Positions 1 to 9,191 are shown, counted from the stretch's first letter. The stretch: DNA of 64,000 bases from Polaromonas sp. (GCF_010365105.1 NZ_JAAFGZ010000013.1:1-64000); one strand, 5' to 3'. Numbers and translations: made by a program. Notes: generated by a model not told the origin, from the letters alone.

Positions 1-158
1 GCGACACGCGCACTTCGATTTTTGACGCGGACGCCAGCATTGCGCTGGACGGCACCTTCATCAAGATCGTCGCCTGGTACGACAACGAATGGGGTTACTC
101 GAACAAGTGCCTGGAAATGGCGCGGGTCGTGGCCGGCGCGCAGGTGAGGCCGGCATGA
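1..158 (+). CDS. gap: Glyceraldehyde-3-phosphate dehydrogenase, C-terminal end (partial)
   Basis: The first 52 readable codons (from base 3) encode the tail of a type I glyceraldehyde-3-phosphate dehydrogenase. The signature WYDNEWGYS is visible, followed by the last helix and a TGA at 156-158. In autotrophic betaproteobacteria this enzyme (CbbG) reduces 1,3-bisphosphoglycerate in the Calvin cycle. The stop overlaps the pgk start as ATGA, so the two genes are co-translated. The N-terminal, NAD(P)-binding part lies outside the window, so cofactor preference cannot be judged. Confidence 0.95.
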   Translation, partial: DTRTSIFDADASIALDGTFIKIVAWYDNEWGYSNKCLEMARVVAGAQVRPA

Positions 159-1357
159 ACGTCCTGCGATTTGCCGATGTGGTGCAGAGCGGTTTTGCTG
201 CCGGCAAGCGGGTTTTTATCCGCGCCGACCTGAACGTGCCGCTGGACGCAGCGGGCCAGATCACCGAAGACACCCGCATCCGCGCCAGCCTGCCGTGCAT
301 CCGCATGGCGCTGGAGGCGGGCGCGGCGGTGATGGTCACCAGCCACCTGGGTCGCCCGACGGAAGGCGTTTTCAGGCCGCAAGATTCGCTGGCGCCCGTG
401 GCCCGACGCCTGGGCGAGCTGCTGGGGCGCGACGTGCCGCTGGTGTCCGATTGGGTGGATGGCGTGCAGGTTGAACCCGGCCAGCTCGTGCTGCTGGAAA
501 ACTGCCGCATGAATGTCGGCGAGAAAGTCAACGACGAGGCGCTGGCCCGAAAGCTGGCGTCGCTGTGCGACGTGTTTGTCCATGACGCCTTCGGCACCGC
601 CCACCGCGCCGAAGCCACCACCCACGGCATCGCCCGCTATGCGCCGATAGCCTGCGCCGGGCCGCTGCTGGCGGCTGAAATCGACGCTATCGGCCACGCG
701 CTGGCCAGCCCGAAGCGCCCGCTGGCCGCCATCGTCGGCGGCTCCAAGGTCAGCTCCAAGCTAACCATTCTGCAAAGCCTGTCTAAAAACGTCGATCAGC
801 TCATCGTCGGCGGCGGCATTGCCAACACCTTCATGCTGGCTGCCGGCCTGAACATCGGCAAAAGCCTGGCCGAACCTAGCCTGGTGGACGAGGCGCGGGC
901 CGTCATGGCGGCCCTGAAAGCGCGCGGTGCCGAGGTGCCGATTCCGACTGACGTGGTTTGCGCCAAGACCTTTGCCTTTGATGCGACCGCCACCGTCAAG
1001 CAGGCAAGCGAAGTCGAGGACGACGATCTGATTCTGGACATCGGCCCGGACACCGCCGCCCGGCTGGCCGCGCAGCTCAAGGCGGCGGGCAGCATCGTCT
1101 GGAACGGCCCGGTCGGCGTGTTCGAGTTTGCCGCGTTTGAAAACGGCACCCGCAGCATCGCGCGCGCCATCGCCGCATCGGGCGCTTTCAGCATCGCGGG
1201 CGGCGGCGACACGCTGGCAGCGATTGCCCAGTACGGCATCGCGCACGACGTGGGCTACATCTCGACCGGCGGCGGCGCCTTTCTGGAAATGCTGGAGGGC
1301 AGGGCGCTGCCCGCGCTCGAGGTCTTGCAGCAACGCGCCGAAGTCGGCGGCTTGTGA
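155..1357 (+). CDS. pgk: Phosphoglycerate kinase
   Basis: This 400-residue protein has the normal length of a bacterial phosphoglycerate kinase, which interconverts 3-phosphoglycerate and 1,3-bisphosphoglycerate with ATP. Recognisable family blocks are the N-terminal substrate loop (FIRADLNVP), the SHLGRP motif near residue 60, the GGSKVSSK hinge region and the C-terminal nucleotide site with WNGPVGVFE and GGGDTLAAI. The ATG at 155 overlaps the preceding gap stop by ATGA; an in-frame upstream extension to 89 exists but would overlap gap deeply. With gap upstream and a Calvin-type aldolase downstream it belongs to a cbb operon (CbbK), although it would also serve glycolysis. Confidence 0.97.
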   Translation: MNVLRFADVVQSGFAAGKRVFIRADLNVPLDAAGQITEDTRIRASLPCIRMALEAGAAVMVTSHLGRPTEGVFRPQDSLAPVARRLGELLGRDVPLVSDWVDGVQVEPGQLVLLENCRMNVGEKVNDEALARKLASLCDVFVHDAFGTAHRAEATTHGIARYAPIACAGPLLAAEIDAIGHALASPKRPLAAIVGGSKVSSKLTILQSLSKNVDQLIVGGGIANTFMLAAGLNIGKSLAEPSLVDEARAVMAALKARGAEVPIPTDVVCAKTFAFDATATVKQASEVEDDDLILDIGPDTAARLAAQLKAAGSIVWNGPVGVFEFAAFENGTRSIARAIAASGAFSIAGGGDTLAAIAQYGIAHDVGYISTGGGAFLEMLEGRALPALEVLQQRAEVGGL

Positions 1358-1360
1358 TTT

Positions 1361-1408
1361 GCTATTGAAAGCATAGCTGCTTGCGCAGATGCAGTCTGCG
1401 CAAGCAGC
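1361..1408. terminator. Comamonadaceae-type short repeat with a 14-bp perfect hairpin
   Basis: The pgk-fba gap holds 'gctattgaaagcatagctgc', a short intergenic repeat familiar from Comamonadaceae. Bases 1376-1389 and 1395-1408 are perfect reverse complements (GCTGCTTGCGCAGA) around a 5-base loop, followed by CACTTTTTGTT. It could attenuate or terminate transcription between pgk and fba, or stabilise the processed messenger. The T-run is interrupted, so an attenuator is as likely as a full terminator. Confidence 0.6.
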
Positions 1409-1444
1409 ACTTTTTGTTCATAAACCCTGAAACTGGAGATTTCC

Positions 1445-2482
1445 ATGGCTTTTGTTTCCCTTCGCCAGATGCTCGACCATGCCGCCGAGTTCGGCTACGG
1501 CATTCCTGCCTTCAACGTCAACAACCTGGAGCAGATCCAGGCCATCATGGAAGCCGCGCAAGCTACCAACAGCCCGGTCATCCTGCAAGCCTCGGCCGGG
1601 GCGCGCAAGTATGCGGGCGAAGCTTATTTGCGCCACATGATGCTGGCGGCGGTCGAGTCGCACCCGGACATTCCGGTGGTGCTGCACCAGGACCACGGAA
1701 CCTCGCCAGCCGTGTGCATCCAGTCGATGTGCTCGGGTTTCACCAGCGTGATGATGGACGGCTCGCTGCTGGCCGACGGCAAAACGCCGTCGAGCTACGA
1801 CTACAACGTTGAGGTGACGCGCCGCGTCAGCGACATGGCGCATGCCGTGGGCGTGTCGGTCGAGGGTGAACTCGGCTGCCTCGGCAGCCTGGAAACCGGC
1901 GAGGCGGGCGAGGAAGACGGCGTGGGCGCGGTCGGCAAGCTGACGCATGAGATGATGCTGACCGACCCGGTGCAGGCCAAAGATTTTGTCGCGCGGACCG
2001 GCGTCGATGCGCTGGCGATTGCGATCGGCACCAGCCACGGGGCTTATAAGTTCAGCCGCAAGCCCACTGGCGACATCCTCGCGATTGACCGCATCGCCGC
2101 CATCCATGCGCAGATTCCCAACACGCATCTGGTAATGCACGGCTCGTCCAGCGTGCCGCAGGAGTGGCTGGAGATCATTCGCCAGTTCGGTGGCGACATC
2201 AAGGAAACCTATGGCGTGCCGGTCGAGGAAATCCAGCGCGGCATTCAAAGCGGCGTGCGCAAGATCAACATCGACACCGACATCCGCCTGGCCATGACCG
2301 GCGCGATGCGCCAGGCCTTTGCCGCGCAACCCGGCGAGTTCGATCCGCGCAAGGCGCTGCTGACGGCCAAAAAATCCGCGTCAGGCATTTGCCAGGCGCG
2401 CTTCGAAGCCTTCGGCTGCGCCGGTCAGGCGTCGCGCATCCGACCGGTGACGCTGGAGACGATGGCGGCCCGTTACCGCTAG
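1445..2482 (+). CDS. fba: Class II fructose-1,6-bisphosphate aldolase, Calvin-cycle subtype
   Basis: A 345-residue zinc-dependent aldolase that condenses dihydroxyacetone phosphate with glyceraldehyde-3-phosphate or erythrose-4-phosphate. Visible motifs are VLHQDHGTS (zinc ligand and catalytic region near residue 80), the metal-site block [21 protein letters not shown] and the phosphate-binding [12 protein letters not shown]. The length and [15 protein letters not shown] start match the CbbA-type subfamily. An upstream 'actggagat' serves as ribosome site. It follows pgk in the same direction, separated only by a hairpin, and is the last intact gene before mobile-element debris, so the cbb operon ends or was cut here. 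Confidence 0.96.
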   Translation: MAFVSLRQMLDHAAEFGYGIPAFNVNNLEQIQAIMEAAQATNSPVILQASAGARKYAGEAYLRHMMLAAVESHPDIPVVLHQDHGTSPAVCIQSMCSGFTSVMMDGSLLADGKTPSSYDYNVEVTRRVSDMAHAVGVSVEGELGCLGSLETGEAGEEDGVGAVGKLTHEMMLTDPVQAKDFVARTGVDALAIAIGTSHGAYKFSRKPTGDILAIDRIAAIHAQIPNTHLVMHGSSSVPQEWLEIIRQFGGDIKETYGVPVEEIQRGIQSGVRKINIDTDIRLAMTGAMRQAFAAQPGEFDPRKALLTAKKSASGICQARFEAFGCAGQASRIRPVTLETMAARYR

Positions 2483-2489
2483 TGTTGCG

Positions 2490-2757
2490 TCATGAAGAAG
2501 TTGTCGGATAAAGGCGTTTTAGCTTGACGCGGGCATCCTTGGTCGTAAATTGCCAGTTGACCTTGGCTTGAAGGTTGTCGCGGCGCGACTGCCAGGCAGC
2601 GACCTCGCTTCGCACGGTCTCAATGCTGTCGATGCGCCGATCCAGACACTGACTTACCATGACATTGATCTCAATTTCTGCCATGTTCAGCCAGCTGCCG
2701 TGCTTCGGGGTGTAGACGAACTCGAACCGATCCCACAGCGCCTTTGCCTTCTCCCCC
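2490..2757 (-). pseudogene. IS630-family transposase, C-terminal fragment
   Basis: Reading the minus strand, the translation runs through FVYTPKHGSWLNMAEIEI, the DDE endonuclease C-terminal hallmark of IS630 (YTPKHGSWLN with the last acidic residue), and ends KLKRLYPTTSS-stop. Only about 90 residues of the usual 340 or more remain. The 5' part is replaced by the IS3 element that begins near 2760. This is a relic directly behind the aldolase gene. Confidence 0.85.
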
Positions 2758-2819
2758 GGGTGTCAGAATTGTTGTCGCATCCAATTCTTTGATGGCTAAC
2801 TGCCCGGCAGCGACATTTC

Positions 2820-3344
2820 ATGACCAGAACACCGCATTCACATCACTCTCCCGAATTCAAAGAGCAGGCACTGCTCAAAGCCAGGCATCGAGGCACGCGT
2901 TCCGTTATCAGCGTTGCCGGCGAGCTCAACATGTCCGCCGGCACGCTCAGGAAGTGGCTGCAAAGCGCAAGCAAGAAAACTGGCACGACAGCCCACCCGG
3001 TGCCCGCTGCAACTGCTGCGCTGGACGGCCCAGCGTCTGCCTGGTCGCCCGCACAGCGTTTGATGGCGTTGCAGCAGAGCTACGCACTGGACGACATGGC
3101 CCGGGCCGGCTGGTGCCGCGAGCATGGCGTGTTCGAGCATCAGTTGGTGCAGTGGCACCAGGAGTTTTGCACGCCTGCCGTGCCCGCTTCACGCGAGGCG
3201 AGCGGCGCCTTTCGCGAGTTGCAGCGCCAGCACGATCAGTTGCAGCGAGAGCTGCGGCGCAAGGAAAAAGCACTGGCCGAGGTGGCTGCCTTGCTGGTGT
3301 TGCAAAAAAACTTCCAGGCGCTGCTGGAGGGCGCGGACACATGA
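2820..3344 (+). CDS. IS3-family transposase OrfA
   Basis: A 174-residue OrfA with an N-terminal helix-turn-helix (PEFKEQALLKARHRGTRSV, then LNMSAGTLRKWL) and a C-terminal leucine-zipper-like coiled coil (QLQRELRRKEKALAEVAALLVLQKN). It binds the IS ends and works with OrfB. Its stop overlaps the OrfB start as ATGA at 3341. It resembles OrfA at 20029-20535 closely in layout and motif order, so both come from the same IS subgroup. The partner OrfB is truncated, so this copy cannot transpose on its own. Confidence 0.9.
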   Translation: MTRTPHSHHSPEFKEQALLKARHRGTRSVISVAGELNMSAGTLRKWLQSASKKTGTTAHPVPAATAALDGPASAWSPAQRLMALQQSYALDDMARAGWCREHGVFEHQLVQWHQEFCTPAVPASREASGAFRELQRQHDQLQRELRRKEKALAEVAALLVLQKNFQALLEGADT

Positions 3345-3802
3345 GGTCCGTCCAGCAGCGCCAAACCTTGCTTGGTCTCATTGATCAGGCCTGCGCCGAT
3401 GGCGCCCGCCGGGACGTGGCCTGTAGCCAAGTGGGCCTGTCATGCCGCAGCGTGCAGCGCTGGCAACGCACGGATGCTGCTGCGGGTGACCAGCGGCCAT
3501 CGGGCAAGCGACGCTATGTGTGCCCGCCCAACAAGCTGCGCGAAGAAGAGCGCCAGGCCGTGATGGCCACGCTCAACAGCGAACCGTTCAAGGACCTGCC
3601 GCCCAGCCAGATCGTGCCTCGCTTGGCCGACACAGGCGTGTATGTGGCGTCCGAGTCCACGATGTACCGACTGCTGCGCCAGGAGGGCCAGCTGGCCCAC
3701 CGGCGATCAGAGCGTGCAGCGCATAAGCGCAGCCGCCCGCGCGCCTTGGCCGCGACCGGGCCCGATCAGGTGTTCTGCTGGGATACTCAATCAACGCGGT
3801 GA
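3341..3802 (+). pseudogene. IS3-family transposase OrfB, truncated after the first catalytic Asp
   Basis: The reading frame starts MRSVQQRQTLLGLID and keeps the helix-turn-helix and the block up to GPDQVFCWDT, which holds the first Asp of the DDE triad. Comparison with the complete OrfB at 20532-21602 shows that homology stops right after CWD (about 3783). The sequence then switches to the tail of a different IS3 transposase. About 210 residues including the second Asp and Glu are missing, so the protein is inactive. Confidence 0.88.
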
Positions 3803-4010
3803 TGGAGCGTTTCTTCCTGTATTGAAAATGGAACGCGTTTGGTAGAAAGAATATGCCAATCACGCAGAAGCCATCACGGACATTGCAGACTACATCGTCA
3901 ACTTCTACAACGCTGTACGTCTGCATTCAACACTGGGCAACTTGTCACCCATTGCTTTCGAGCATCAATCGGCAACTATCAAACCTAGCGAGCTGTCCGA
4001 AATAACTTGA
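3787..4010 (+). pseudogene. 3' end of a second IS3-family OrfB, frameshifted and with a TAG
   Basis: After the junction the DNA encodes NAVMERFF, then in a shifted frame LKMERVW, a TAG at 3843-3845, and KEYANHAEAITDIADY continuing to STLGNLSPIAFE. This is the typical C-terminus of an IS3-group OrfB: the catalytic Glu region followed by the NxxRxHSxLGxxSP block. A 1-base shift near 3825 and the TAG both break it. The fragment ends at TGA 4008-4010, followed by a 'ccaccaca' sequence like an IS3 terminus. Confidence 0.8.
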
Positions 4011-4401
4011 CCACCACAGGATGTCCCTCGACCGTGTAGCCTGCCACCAGTGCCGCGTCCAGGACGCTCGGGTCGGCGGCAACACTTCGGGATCATTGAC
4101 GCGTTGTCACTCGGCCAAAGTTCGACTCTGCCAACGCAGCGGTTGGCGTCCATTGACCGCTCAGGAGTTCGCATTGCCGCGAGCGGACGTCGAGCTACGT
4201 CCGCTGCACTACCGCAATCAGTCCTTGAGCCGTTACAGCGATGGTCGCAGTCACCTGCCTTCAGCGATGGCTGACCAACGGAGGCTCTCAAAGTCAGCGA
4301 ACTGCATCTCCCGACCCGAATCGATAGTAGCGGACTGTGAAAAGCAGTTGTTTAACAATCTAATTCAGCCGCCGCCAGAGGCGGTCGGCTGGAATGCCGG
4401 G
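4011..4401. other. Intergenic stretch without a recognisable gene
   Basis: Open frames exist on both strands, but none shows family motifs or a credible ribosome site. An inverted repeat GCGGACGT-cgagct-ACGTCCGC lies at about 4183-4204. The stretch follows an IS3 terminus and is probably IS-associated non-coding DNA. Confidence 0.4.
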
Positions 4402-5031
4402 TCAGGCGTCGCCGTCCCAAAACGCTTGCAAGTCGTCTTCCGTACCATTGAAAAAGTCACGGTCACAGCGACCAATGCCAGGAACTTCGTGTGGCCCCTC
4501 GCCTGCTGCGCCATCCGTGTACTGCCACATCGTGAAATGACTCCAGACTCTCGGGATTAGAGGTGTGGCGCCATAGCGTGCGAACCAGAGCCAAGACTTC
4601 GACAGCTCAGTTTGCTCGGAAGAAGCAATGCCCGCTGCTGCAAGGGCCTCTTTTACTGTGTGCCCAGAATACAAACCAGGATATCGGCCGGTCTGAGCAA
4701 AGACATGGTGGACAAATTGCTCAGCCTCAAGAAGTGACATGTCATGGCCTTGTGGATTGGGCTCGAAGTCGAGCACAAGTAGCGGCGTGTCACCAACGGA
4801 AGCAAGAAAGAAGTCGGCCTGTGCCGTGGGATCTCCTGCTGTCCCAAAGTGATAGGCACCGAAACGCATTCCGGCATCCGACACTCGCTTTCTGTTGCTT
4901 GCAAAAGTCGGATCCTTGAACGAAAAACCTTGTGTTGCTTTCTGGATAACGCCGCGAATCCCAGCCTGCGCGACCTTTGAAAAGCTGCTTATCCTGTTGT
5001 GGTGCGAGATATCGATAACAGCGTTGATCAT
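4402..5031 (-). CDS. Glycoside hydrolase family 25 lysozyme-like protein
   Basis: A 209-residue single-domain protein beginning MINAVIDISHHN, the GH25 opening strand with its catalytic-site Asp. Asp88 and Glu90 in LVLDFEPNP form the D-x-E pair that cleaves the MurNAc-GlcNAc bond in this family; GAYHFG and MWQYTDG are further GH25 blocks. No signal peptide is visible, so export would need a holin-type or alternative route, as with phage endolysins. The start has a strong site (AGGAGG, 6 bases before ATG). IS3 debris lies on both sides, which suggests carriage as IS or phage cargo. The family is secure; the biological role is open. Confidence 0.9.
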   Translation of the reverse strand: MINAVIDISHHNRISSFSKVAQAGIRGVIQKATQGFSFKDPTFASNRKRVSDAGMRFGAYHFGTAGDPTAQADFFLASVGDTPLLVLDFEPNPQGHDMSLLEAEQFVHHVFAQTGRYPGLYSGHTVKEALAAAGIASSEQTELSKSWLWFARYGATPLIPRVWSHFTMWQYTDGAAGEGPHEVPGIGRCDRDFFNGTEDDLQAFWDGDA

Positions 5032-5468
5032 GGAAACCTCCTATTGCCAGGTTGGTAAGTTCAATTATTTGCTGACGAAATTGCTCCGGATAAGGCGGCT
5101 TGGAGATATGCGGTTCGCACATTTCGAATTCCTTCTTGATGAACAATAAGGTGTTCGCGAAATGAGGTCAACTTCAGTTGGTATCGGCCGCTTTATTAAT
5201 GCTAATCAATTTTGATTGCGTCCACCACCACACAGCCTTGCCGATCCGGCCAGGAGGAGACGTTCGCGACCTTTTGTAGGCGGTGTGCTTGTCTACTGCG
5301 TATGGCAGTTACGATACCGAGACGGAAGCGATTTATTACAAATCCGACAGACAAGTACAGCTTGCGTCGCATGCTGCACGCCACTGTCCTTCAATTCATC
5401 CCGAGGATGCAGAGGGTGCTGCAGGTCTTTGTTGATCGCGTCGAGCCGCAGGCGCAAAATGCGGTTCC
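5032..5468. other. Gap with an IS3 OrfA N-terminal scrap
   Basis: On the minus strand about 5045-5122 encodes SKPPYPEQFRQQIIEL, matching the N-terminus of IS3-type OrfA proteins, after which similarity stops. The remainder up to the HAD gene (about 5200-5468) has no convincing coding sequence that I can recognise. Confidence 0.5.
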
Positions 5469-6080
5469 ATGCGTCTGTTTCGAGTGTCAGTCTGCTCCTG
5501 CCTGCTGGCAGCGTGCACGACATTGCCCCCCTACGCGGTGCCCGCGCCCGAGTATCCCCGACAGGGGTTGGTGGCCGTCGACATCGACGGCACGCTGACG
5601 CCACGCGACAGTGCCTTCCTCGAAGCACGCGAGGGCGCCGCGCAAGCGCTGGCAACCTACGTACGCAAGGGCTACACAATCGTGTACCTGAGCGCGCGGA
5701 TTCCGCTGCTGCAGCAAGGCTTGCCCGACTGGTTGCGACGCCACGAATTCCCCAACGGGCCGTTGCATGTGGCGCAGTCCGCCGGCGACCGTACCCAGGT
5801 TGATCGGTTCAAGGCAGACGTGTTGCGCGTCTATGTGCGGCGTGGGTGGCGACTGGCCTTCGCCTATGGCGACTCCAGCACCGACTTCCAGGCCTATGCC
5901 GAAGCCGGGTTTCGCCCCGAACAGGTCTATGCGATCCGGCGCCGGAGTGATCCGAACTGCCAGCCAGGCGCCTACATCCTATGTCTTGGCGGGTGGACCG
6001 AGCATCTCCCTGAGATCGAACGTATGTTGGCGCCCGCTTGCCGAGCCGAAGGGATGGGGCTAGGATCGATGGACGGGTAA
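5469..6080 (+). CDS. HAD-superfamily phosphatase-like lipoprotein
   Basis: A 203-residue protein with a lipoprotein signal (LLAAC, Cys16), so it is predicted to be anchored in a periplasm-facing membrane leaflet. The mature part starts with HAD motif I, VDIDGTLTP (nucleophile Asp38, acid/base Asp40), and has motif II-like VYLSAR and motif III/IV in AYGDSSTDFQAY. The layout resembles LNS2/lipin-like or class B/C acid phosphatase HAD proteins. It is followed after 22 bases by another lipoprotein with an alpha/beta-hydrolase fold, and the two likely form one operon acting on a periplasmic phospho- or acyl-ester. The substrate cannot be deduced. Confidence 0.8.
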   Translation: MRLFRVSVCSCLLAACTTLPPYAVPAPEYPRQGLVAVDIDGTLTPRDSAFLEAREGAAQALATYVRKGYTIVYLSARIPLLQQGLPDWLRRHEFPNGPLHVAQSAGDRTQVDRFKADVLRVYVRRGWRLAFAYGDSSTDFQAYAEAGFRPEQVYAIRRRSDPNCQPGAYILCLGGWTEHLPEIERMLAPACRAEGMGLGSMDG

Positions 6081-6102
6081 CCCAGACCACGGGGAGAGCG
6101 GC

Positions 6103-7398
6103 ATGAGGGACATCAGAAACATCGGTCGTGCGGGTCTAGCATTCTCGGCGATGGTCCTGCTGGCGGGATGCAGCGGCTTTGCGCCGTACCGCTTGAACCT
6201 TGAGGCGGAGTGCATCGTGTCCGCTGCGGCGCCGTCCCAAACCTCTGAGGCGTGCCGCAATGCCCAGCTCGAGAAGGTGCCGGCCGCCGGTGACGCCCCA
6301 GGATTCGAGGTGGCCTATGTCGAGTTCACCGATCAGGGATGGCTGCAGTCACGGGAGCAGATGAGCCGGGCGATTGCGCAGGCGCTGCCTCGGGCCGGCG
6401 ACCCGCGGCCGGTGCAACTGGTGGTGTTCGTGCACGGCTGGAAGCACAACGCCGGTTTCGACGACGATAACGTGCGCAACTTCCGCATCGCCATCCTCCC
6501 GCCTTTCGCAAAGCGCGCGGGGCCTGACGTGCGCACCTTGGGCCTCTATGTGGGTTGGCGCGGAAACTCGATTGACGTGGCCGGCCTCGACAACATCACC
6601 TTCTACGACCGCAAGGCTACTGCCGAGCACGTGGCACGCGGATCGATCCGCGAGCTCTTCTCGCGGATTCGGGTCCTCAGCGTGGACAAAAGCGTGAGCG
6701 TGGTACTGATAGGCCACAGCTTCGGTGGGCTGATCGTGTTCAACGCGATCGCAGAATCGCTACTGGACGAATTGGTGCGCGCCCAGGACGGGGCGGTGCC
6801 TCGTCGACTGGTGGACTTGGCGCTGGTGATCAATCCGGCGTTCGAGGCATCCCGCTTCGAGCCCCTGTTCCAGGTCGCGATGCACGCACCGCGCGTCGGC
6901 GCTGACCGGCCTTTGTTCGTCTCCATCACCGCCACCAACGACAGCGCGACTGGCACGGCCTTCCCCGTCGGTCGCGCGGTCAACTCGCTGTTCGACCACG
7001 AAGGCTGGACCGACGAGGACCAATGCCCGGGCGGCTTCACCGTGACCGGCGAGTGCCCGGCCTTCGAACGCTCGCTGCGGCTGGAGAAACGCGCAAACAC
7101 GCACACGATGGGACACATGGCGCGGTACGTCACCCATGACCTGTCACGGCCGGGCGATGGGTTCGTGGAGTGCCACATGGCACTCGATCCACCCGTGGTC
7201 GCTGGCGCGGCGCCCGCACTCTCGCCGCAGGCACCAGAGCCGCGCAACCAATTCCCGCTGTGGACCATGCGCGCTTCGCCGCAGGTCGTCGATAACCACA
7301 GCGGCATTTATGACCCAGCACTCTGGGACTTCGTCACAAAGTTGGTGGGTGACCAGGTGAATGTGAACGCGCTGTGCACCGCGCCACCGGCCCGGTGA
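6103..7398 (+). CDS. Alpha/beta-hydrolase lipoprotein
   Basis: A 431-residue protein with a lipobox LLAGC (Cys23) and an alpha/beta-hydrolase core. It has the oxyanion-hole strand VVFVHGWKHN near residue 108, then the nucleophile elbow GHSFGG with Ser206 and a later His-rich segment (NTHTMGHMARYVTHD) that may hold the catalytic His. HGWKHN is typical of esterase/lipase-like proteins of proteobacteria that lack a defined substrate. It directly follows the HAD lipoprotein with a ribosome site in 'ggggagagcggc'. Both are predicted to be periplasm-facing, which supports sequential hydrolysis of one substrate (inference). Confidence 0.8.
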   Translation: MRDIRNIGRAGLAFSAMVLLAGCSGFAPYRLNLEAECIVSAAAPSQTSEACRNAQLEKVPAAGDAPGFEVAYVEFTDQGWLQSREQMSRAIAQALPRAGDPRPVQLVVFVHGWKHNAGFDDDNVRNFRIAILPPFAKRAGPDVRTLGLYVGWRGNSIDVAGLDNITFYDRKATAEHVARGSIRELFSRIRVLSVDKSVSVVLIGHSFGGLIVFNAIAESLLDELVRAQDGAVPRRLVDLALVINPAFEASRFEPLFQVAMHAPRVGADRPLFVSITATNDSATGTAFPVGRAVNSLFDHEGWTDEDQCPGGFTVTGECPAFERSLRLEKRANTHTMGHMARYVTHDLSRPGDGFVECHMALDPPVVAGAAPALSPQAPEPRNQFPLWTMRASPQVVDNHSGIYDPALWDFVTKLVGDQVNVNALCTAPPAR

Positions 7399-7663
7399 TG
7401 CCCGCCCGCGCGCGGCGGGTACGCTGACAGCTTGATGTCCGAAGTCATGCGTTGACCTACTTTTCAACCGTTGGTAACGGCGATCTTTATCGAGAGCACA
7501 TTTTCCTTGATGACGCCCGCAGGCCGTGTCAACGGATTGATCTTTCGAGGCTTTCAATCAACATACGCCAGTCGGCGGTAGGTTCCGTTTCAATTCACGC
7601 AAGCGTGGCGCATCACCTGCAACCTTCTCGAAAACCGTTCTCACATCGGTTTGGCGATTCAGG

Positions 7664-7778
7664 CTATTTGAAAAGTCCTTGATTGGTTGCAAAGCTGACC
7701 GCCTGCGCACGGTTGCGCACATTGAGCTTGCGGTAAATGTTCTTGATGTGGGTATTCACCGTCTGCCCGCTGATGAAC
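7664..7778 (-). pseudogene. LuxR-type regulator, C-terminal HTH fragment
   Basis: The minus strand reads PFISGQTVNTHIKNIYRKLN and continues NRAQAVSFATNQGLFK-stop. This is the recognition-helix half of a GerE/LuxR helix-turn-helix. Everything upstream is cut off exactly at the left end of the IS6 element. The region on the far side of the IS does not continue the gene, so the 5' part has been lost by deletion or rearrangement. Confidence 0.8.
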
Positions 7779-8602
7779 GGTTTTGTCGCGTTGACGGTCA
7801 AGCAGCTTACTCGACTATGCTGAGAACTTTGACTGAAATGGTTTGAACGCGATGCTGGCGACCAATGGAATGCGATTTCCAATTGACGTGATTCTGGTGT
7901 GTATCCGTTGGTACGCGGCCTATCCGTTGAGCTATCGTCATCTCGAGGAGATGATGCAGGAACGCGGCGTGTTAGTAGACCACTCTTCAATCAATCGCTG
8001 GGCAATCCGGTTTCTGCCTTTGCTTTAGAAAGTGTTCCGCAAGCAAAAGCGCGCGGTGGGTGGGAGTTGGCGCATGGATGAAACGTACATCAAAGTCAAA
8101 GGCGCCTGGAAATATCTCTACCGCGCAGTGGACAAGGAAGGCAAGACGGTCGACTTCCTGCTGACCGCCAGGCGCGACAAGTCTGCAGCCCTGCGGTTCT
8201 TTGAAAAAGCCATGAAGGCCAGCGGTGTTCGCGAGAAGGTCACGATAGACAAGAGCGGCGCCAACAAGGCGGCGATTGATGGCATCAAGGCCGGCCGGGA
8301 AACCTCGATCGTGGTTCGGCAAGTGAAGTACCCCAACAACATCGTGGAACAAGACCATCGGGCCATCAAACGCGTCACCAGGCCGATGCTCAACTTCAAG
8401 TCATTTCGATCGGCCAAAAGTGTACTGGCTGGCATTGAGTTGATGCACATGATTCGCAAAGGTCAGCTCATGATGGAGGGCTGCAACGCGAGGTCTTTTG
8501 CCGACCAGTTTTATGCATTGGCAGGGAAAATCCGTCCCGTCTGAGGAACTGGCATTCGTTCCAGCCCGAAAAACGTTCATCAGCCGGCAACGCGACAGAA
8601 CC
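7779..8602 (+). mobile_element. IS6-family insertion sequence (824 bp)
   Basis: Terminal inverted repeats are visible: GGTTTTGTCGCGTTGACGG at 7779-7797 and the complement of GGTTCTGTCGCGTTGCCGG at 8584-8602 (17 of 19 identical). The 7 bases GATGAAC flank both ends (7772-7778 and 8603-8609), consistent with an 8-bp duplication that has lost one position. Length and IR sequence fit the IS6 family. Confidence 0.9.
7852..8544 (+). pseudogene. IS6-family transposase with an in-frame TAG
   Basis: The frame encodes RWYAAYPLSYRHLEEMM and a helix-turn-helix, then FLPLL, TAG at 8026-8028, KVFRKQKRAVGGSWRMDETYI and the rest of the catalytic core: DETYIKVKG, then DKSGANK, then NNIVEQDHRAIKRV for the DDE residues. 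Apart from the stop, frame and length are those of a normal protein of about 230 residues. IS6 relatives usually have Glu or Gln where the TAG sits. Without suppression or reinitiation, the N-terminal DNA-binding part is separated from the catalytic part. Confidence 0.88.
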
Positions 8603-8699
8603 GATGAACAGGGCGCTGACGGGATTTTAAGCATGGCGCCTGCCTGCAGACATGCTGGTTAGGCTTTCGTTCAAATATTCGATTTTCAGGGGCCCCCTC

Positions 8700-9191
8700 A
8701 TGCCGCACGAATCCAGACTGACCCTTGCGCTGCGCGCACTTTTGCATGCCAGGCGTGTCGCTGCCCTGGGGACCCTCGGCGATGACGGCAACCCGTTTGT
8801 TTCCATGGTGCCTTATGCGATGGAGCCGTCGCTCGGGTGCCTGGTCATCCATGTGAGTGGCCTGGCGGCCCACACGGGCAACCTGCAAGCCCGGCCGAAT
8901 GTGTCCGTGCTCGTGATGCAGGCGGAGGTGCAGGGTGAGCCGGTGCATGCCTTGCCTCGCGTCACGCTGGACGGCCTGGCACGAACGCTGGAAGCCGGGA
9001 CCCCGGAATGGGAGGTTTGTCGGGCTGCCTACGTGGAAAGCTTCCCGGAAGCTGAATTCATGACCCAGCTGGGCGACTTCAGGTTTGTCGCCATTGCGCT
9101 CAACGGTGCCCGCCAGGTCGCTGGCTTTGGCGCGGCGCGCTCAATCGACGAGGAAGAAGTCAGGCGGGCTTTGGGGCCGGCAGGGCCGTGA
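8700..9191 (+). CDS. Pyridoxamine-5'-phosphate-oxidase-like FMN-binding protein
   Basis: A 163-residue split-barrel flavin protein. The blocks LLHARRVAALGTLGDDGNPFVSMVPY and HVSGLAAHTGNLQARPNVSVLV match the FMN-binding barrel of the PNPOx-like/HugZ group, which includes haem-degrading and general-stress flavoproteins. The ATG at 8700 is preferred over the upstream in-frame ATG at 8652, because family members begin a few residues before the first helix. No C-terminal HugZ extension is present. It stands alone between the IS6 element and the CDF transporter; its true substrate is unknown. Confidence 0.82.
   Translation: MPHESRLTLALRALLHARRVAALGTLGDDGNPFVSMVPYAMEPSLGCLVIHVSGLAAHTGNLQARPNVSVLVMQAEVQGEPVHALPRVTLDGLARTLEAGTPEWEVCRAAYVESFPEAEFMTQLGDFRFVAIALNGARQVAGFGAARSIDEEEVRRALGPAGP

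Noticed and set aside
1361..1408. Hairpin as an attC/integron site
   Set aside because: It lacks the R/L box layout, and its repeat matches a common Comamonadaceae intergenic element.
2744..3340. Long plus-strand frame over IS3 OrfA in another phase
   Set aside because: It is a shadow of orfA; only its part from 3341 on is real OrfB.
4021..4560. Plus-strand open frame opposite the lysozyme
   Set aside because: No motifs, poor start, and the minus-strand GH25 gene explains the region.
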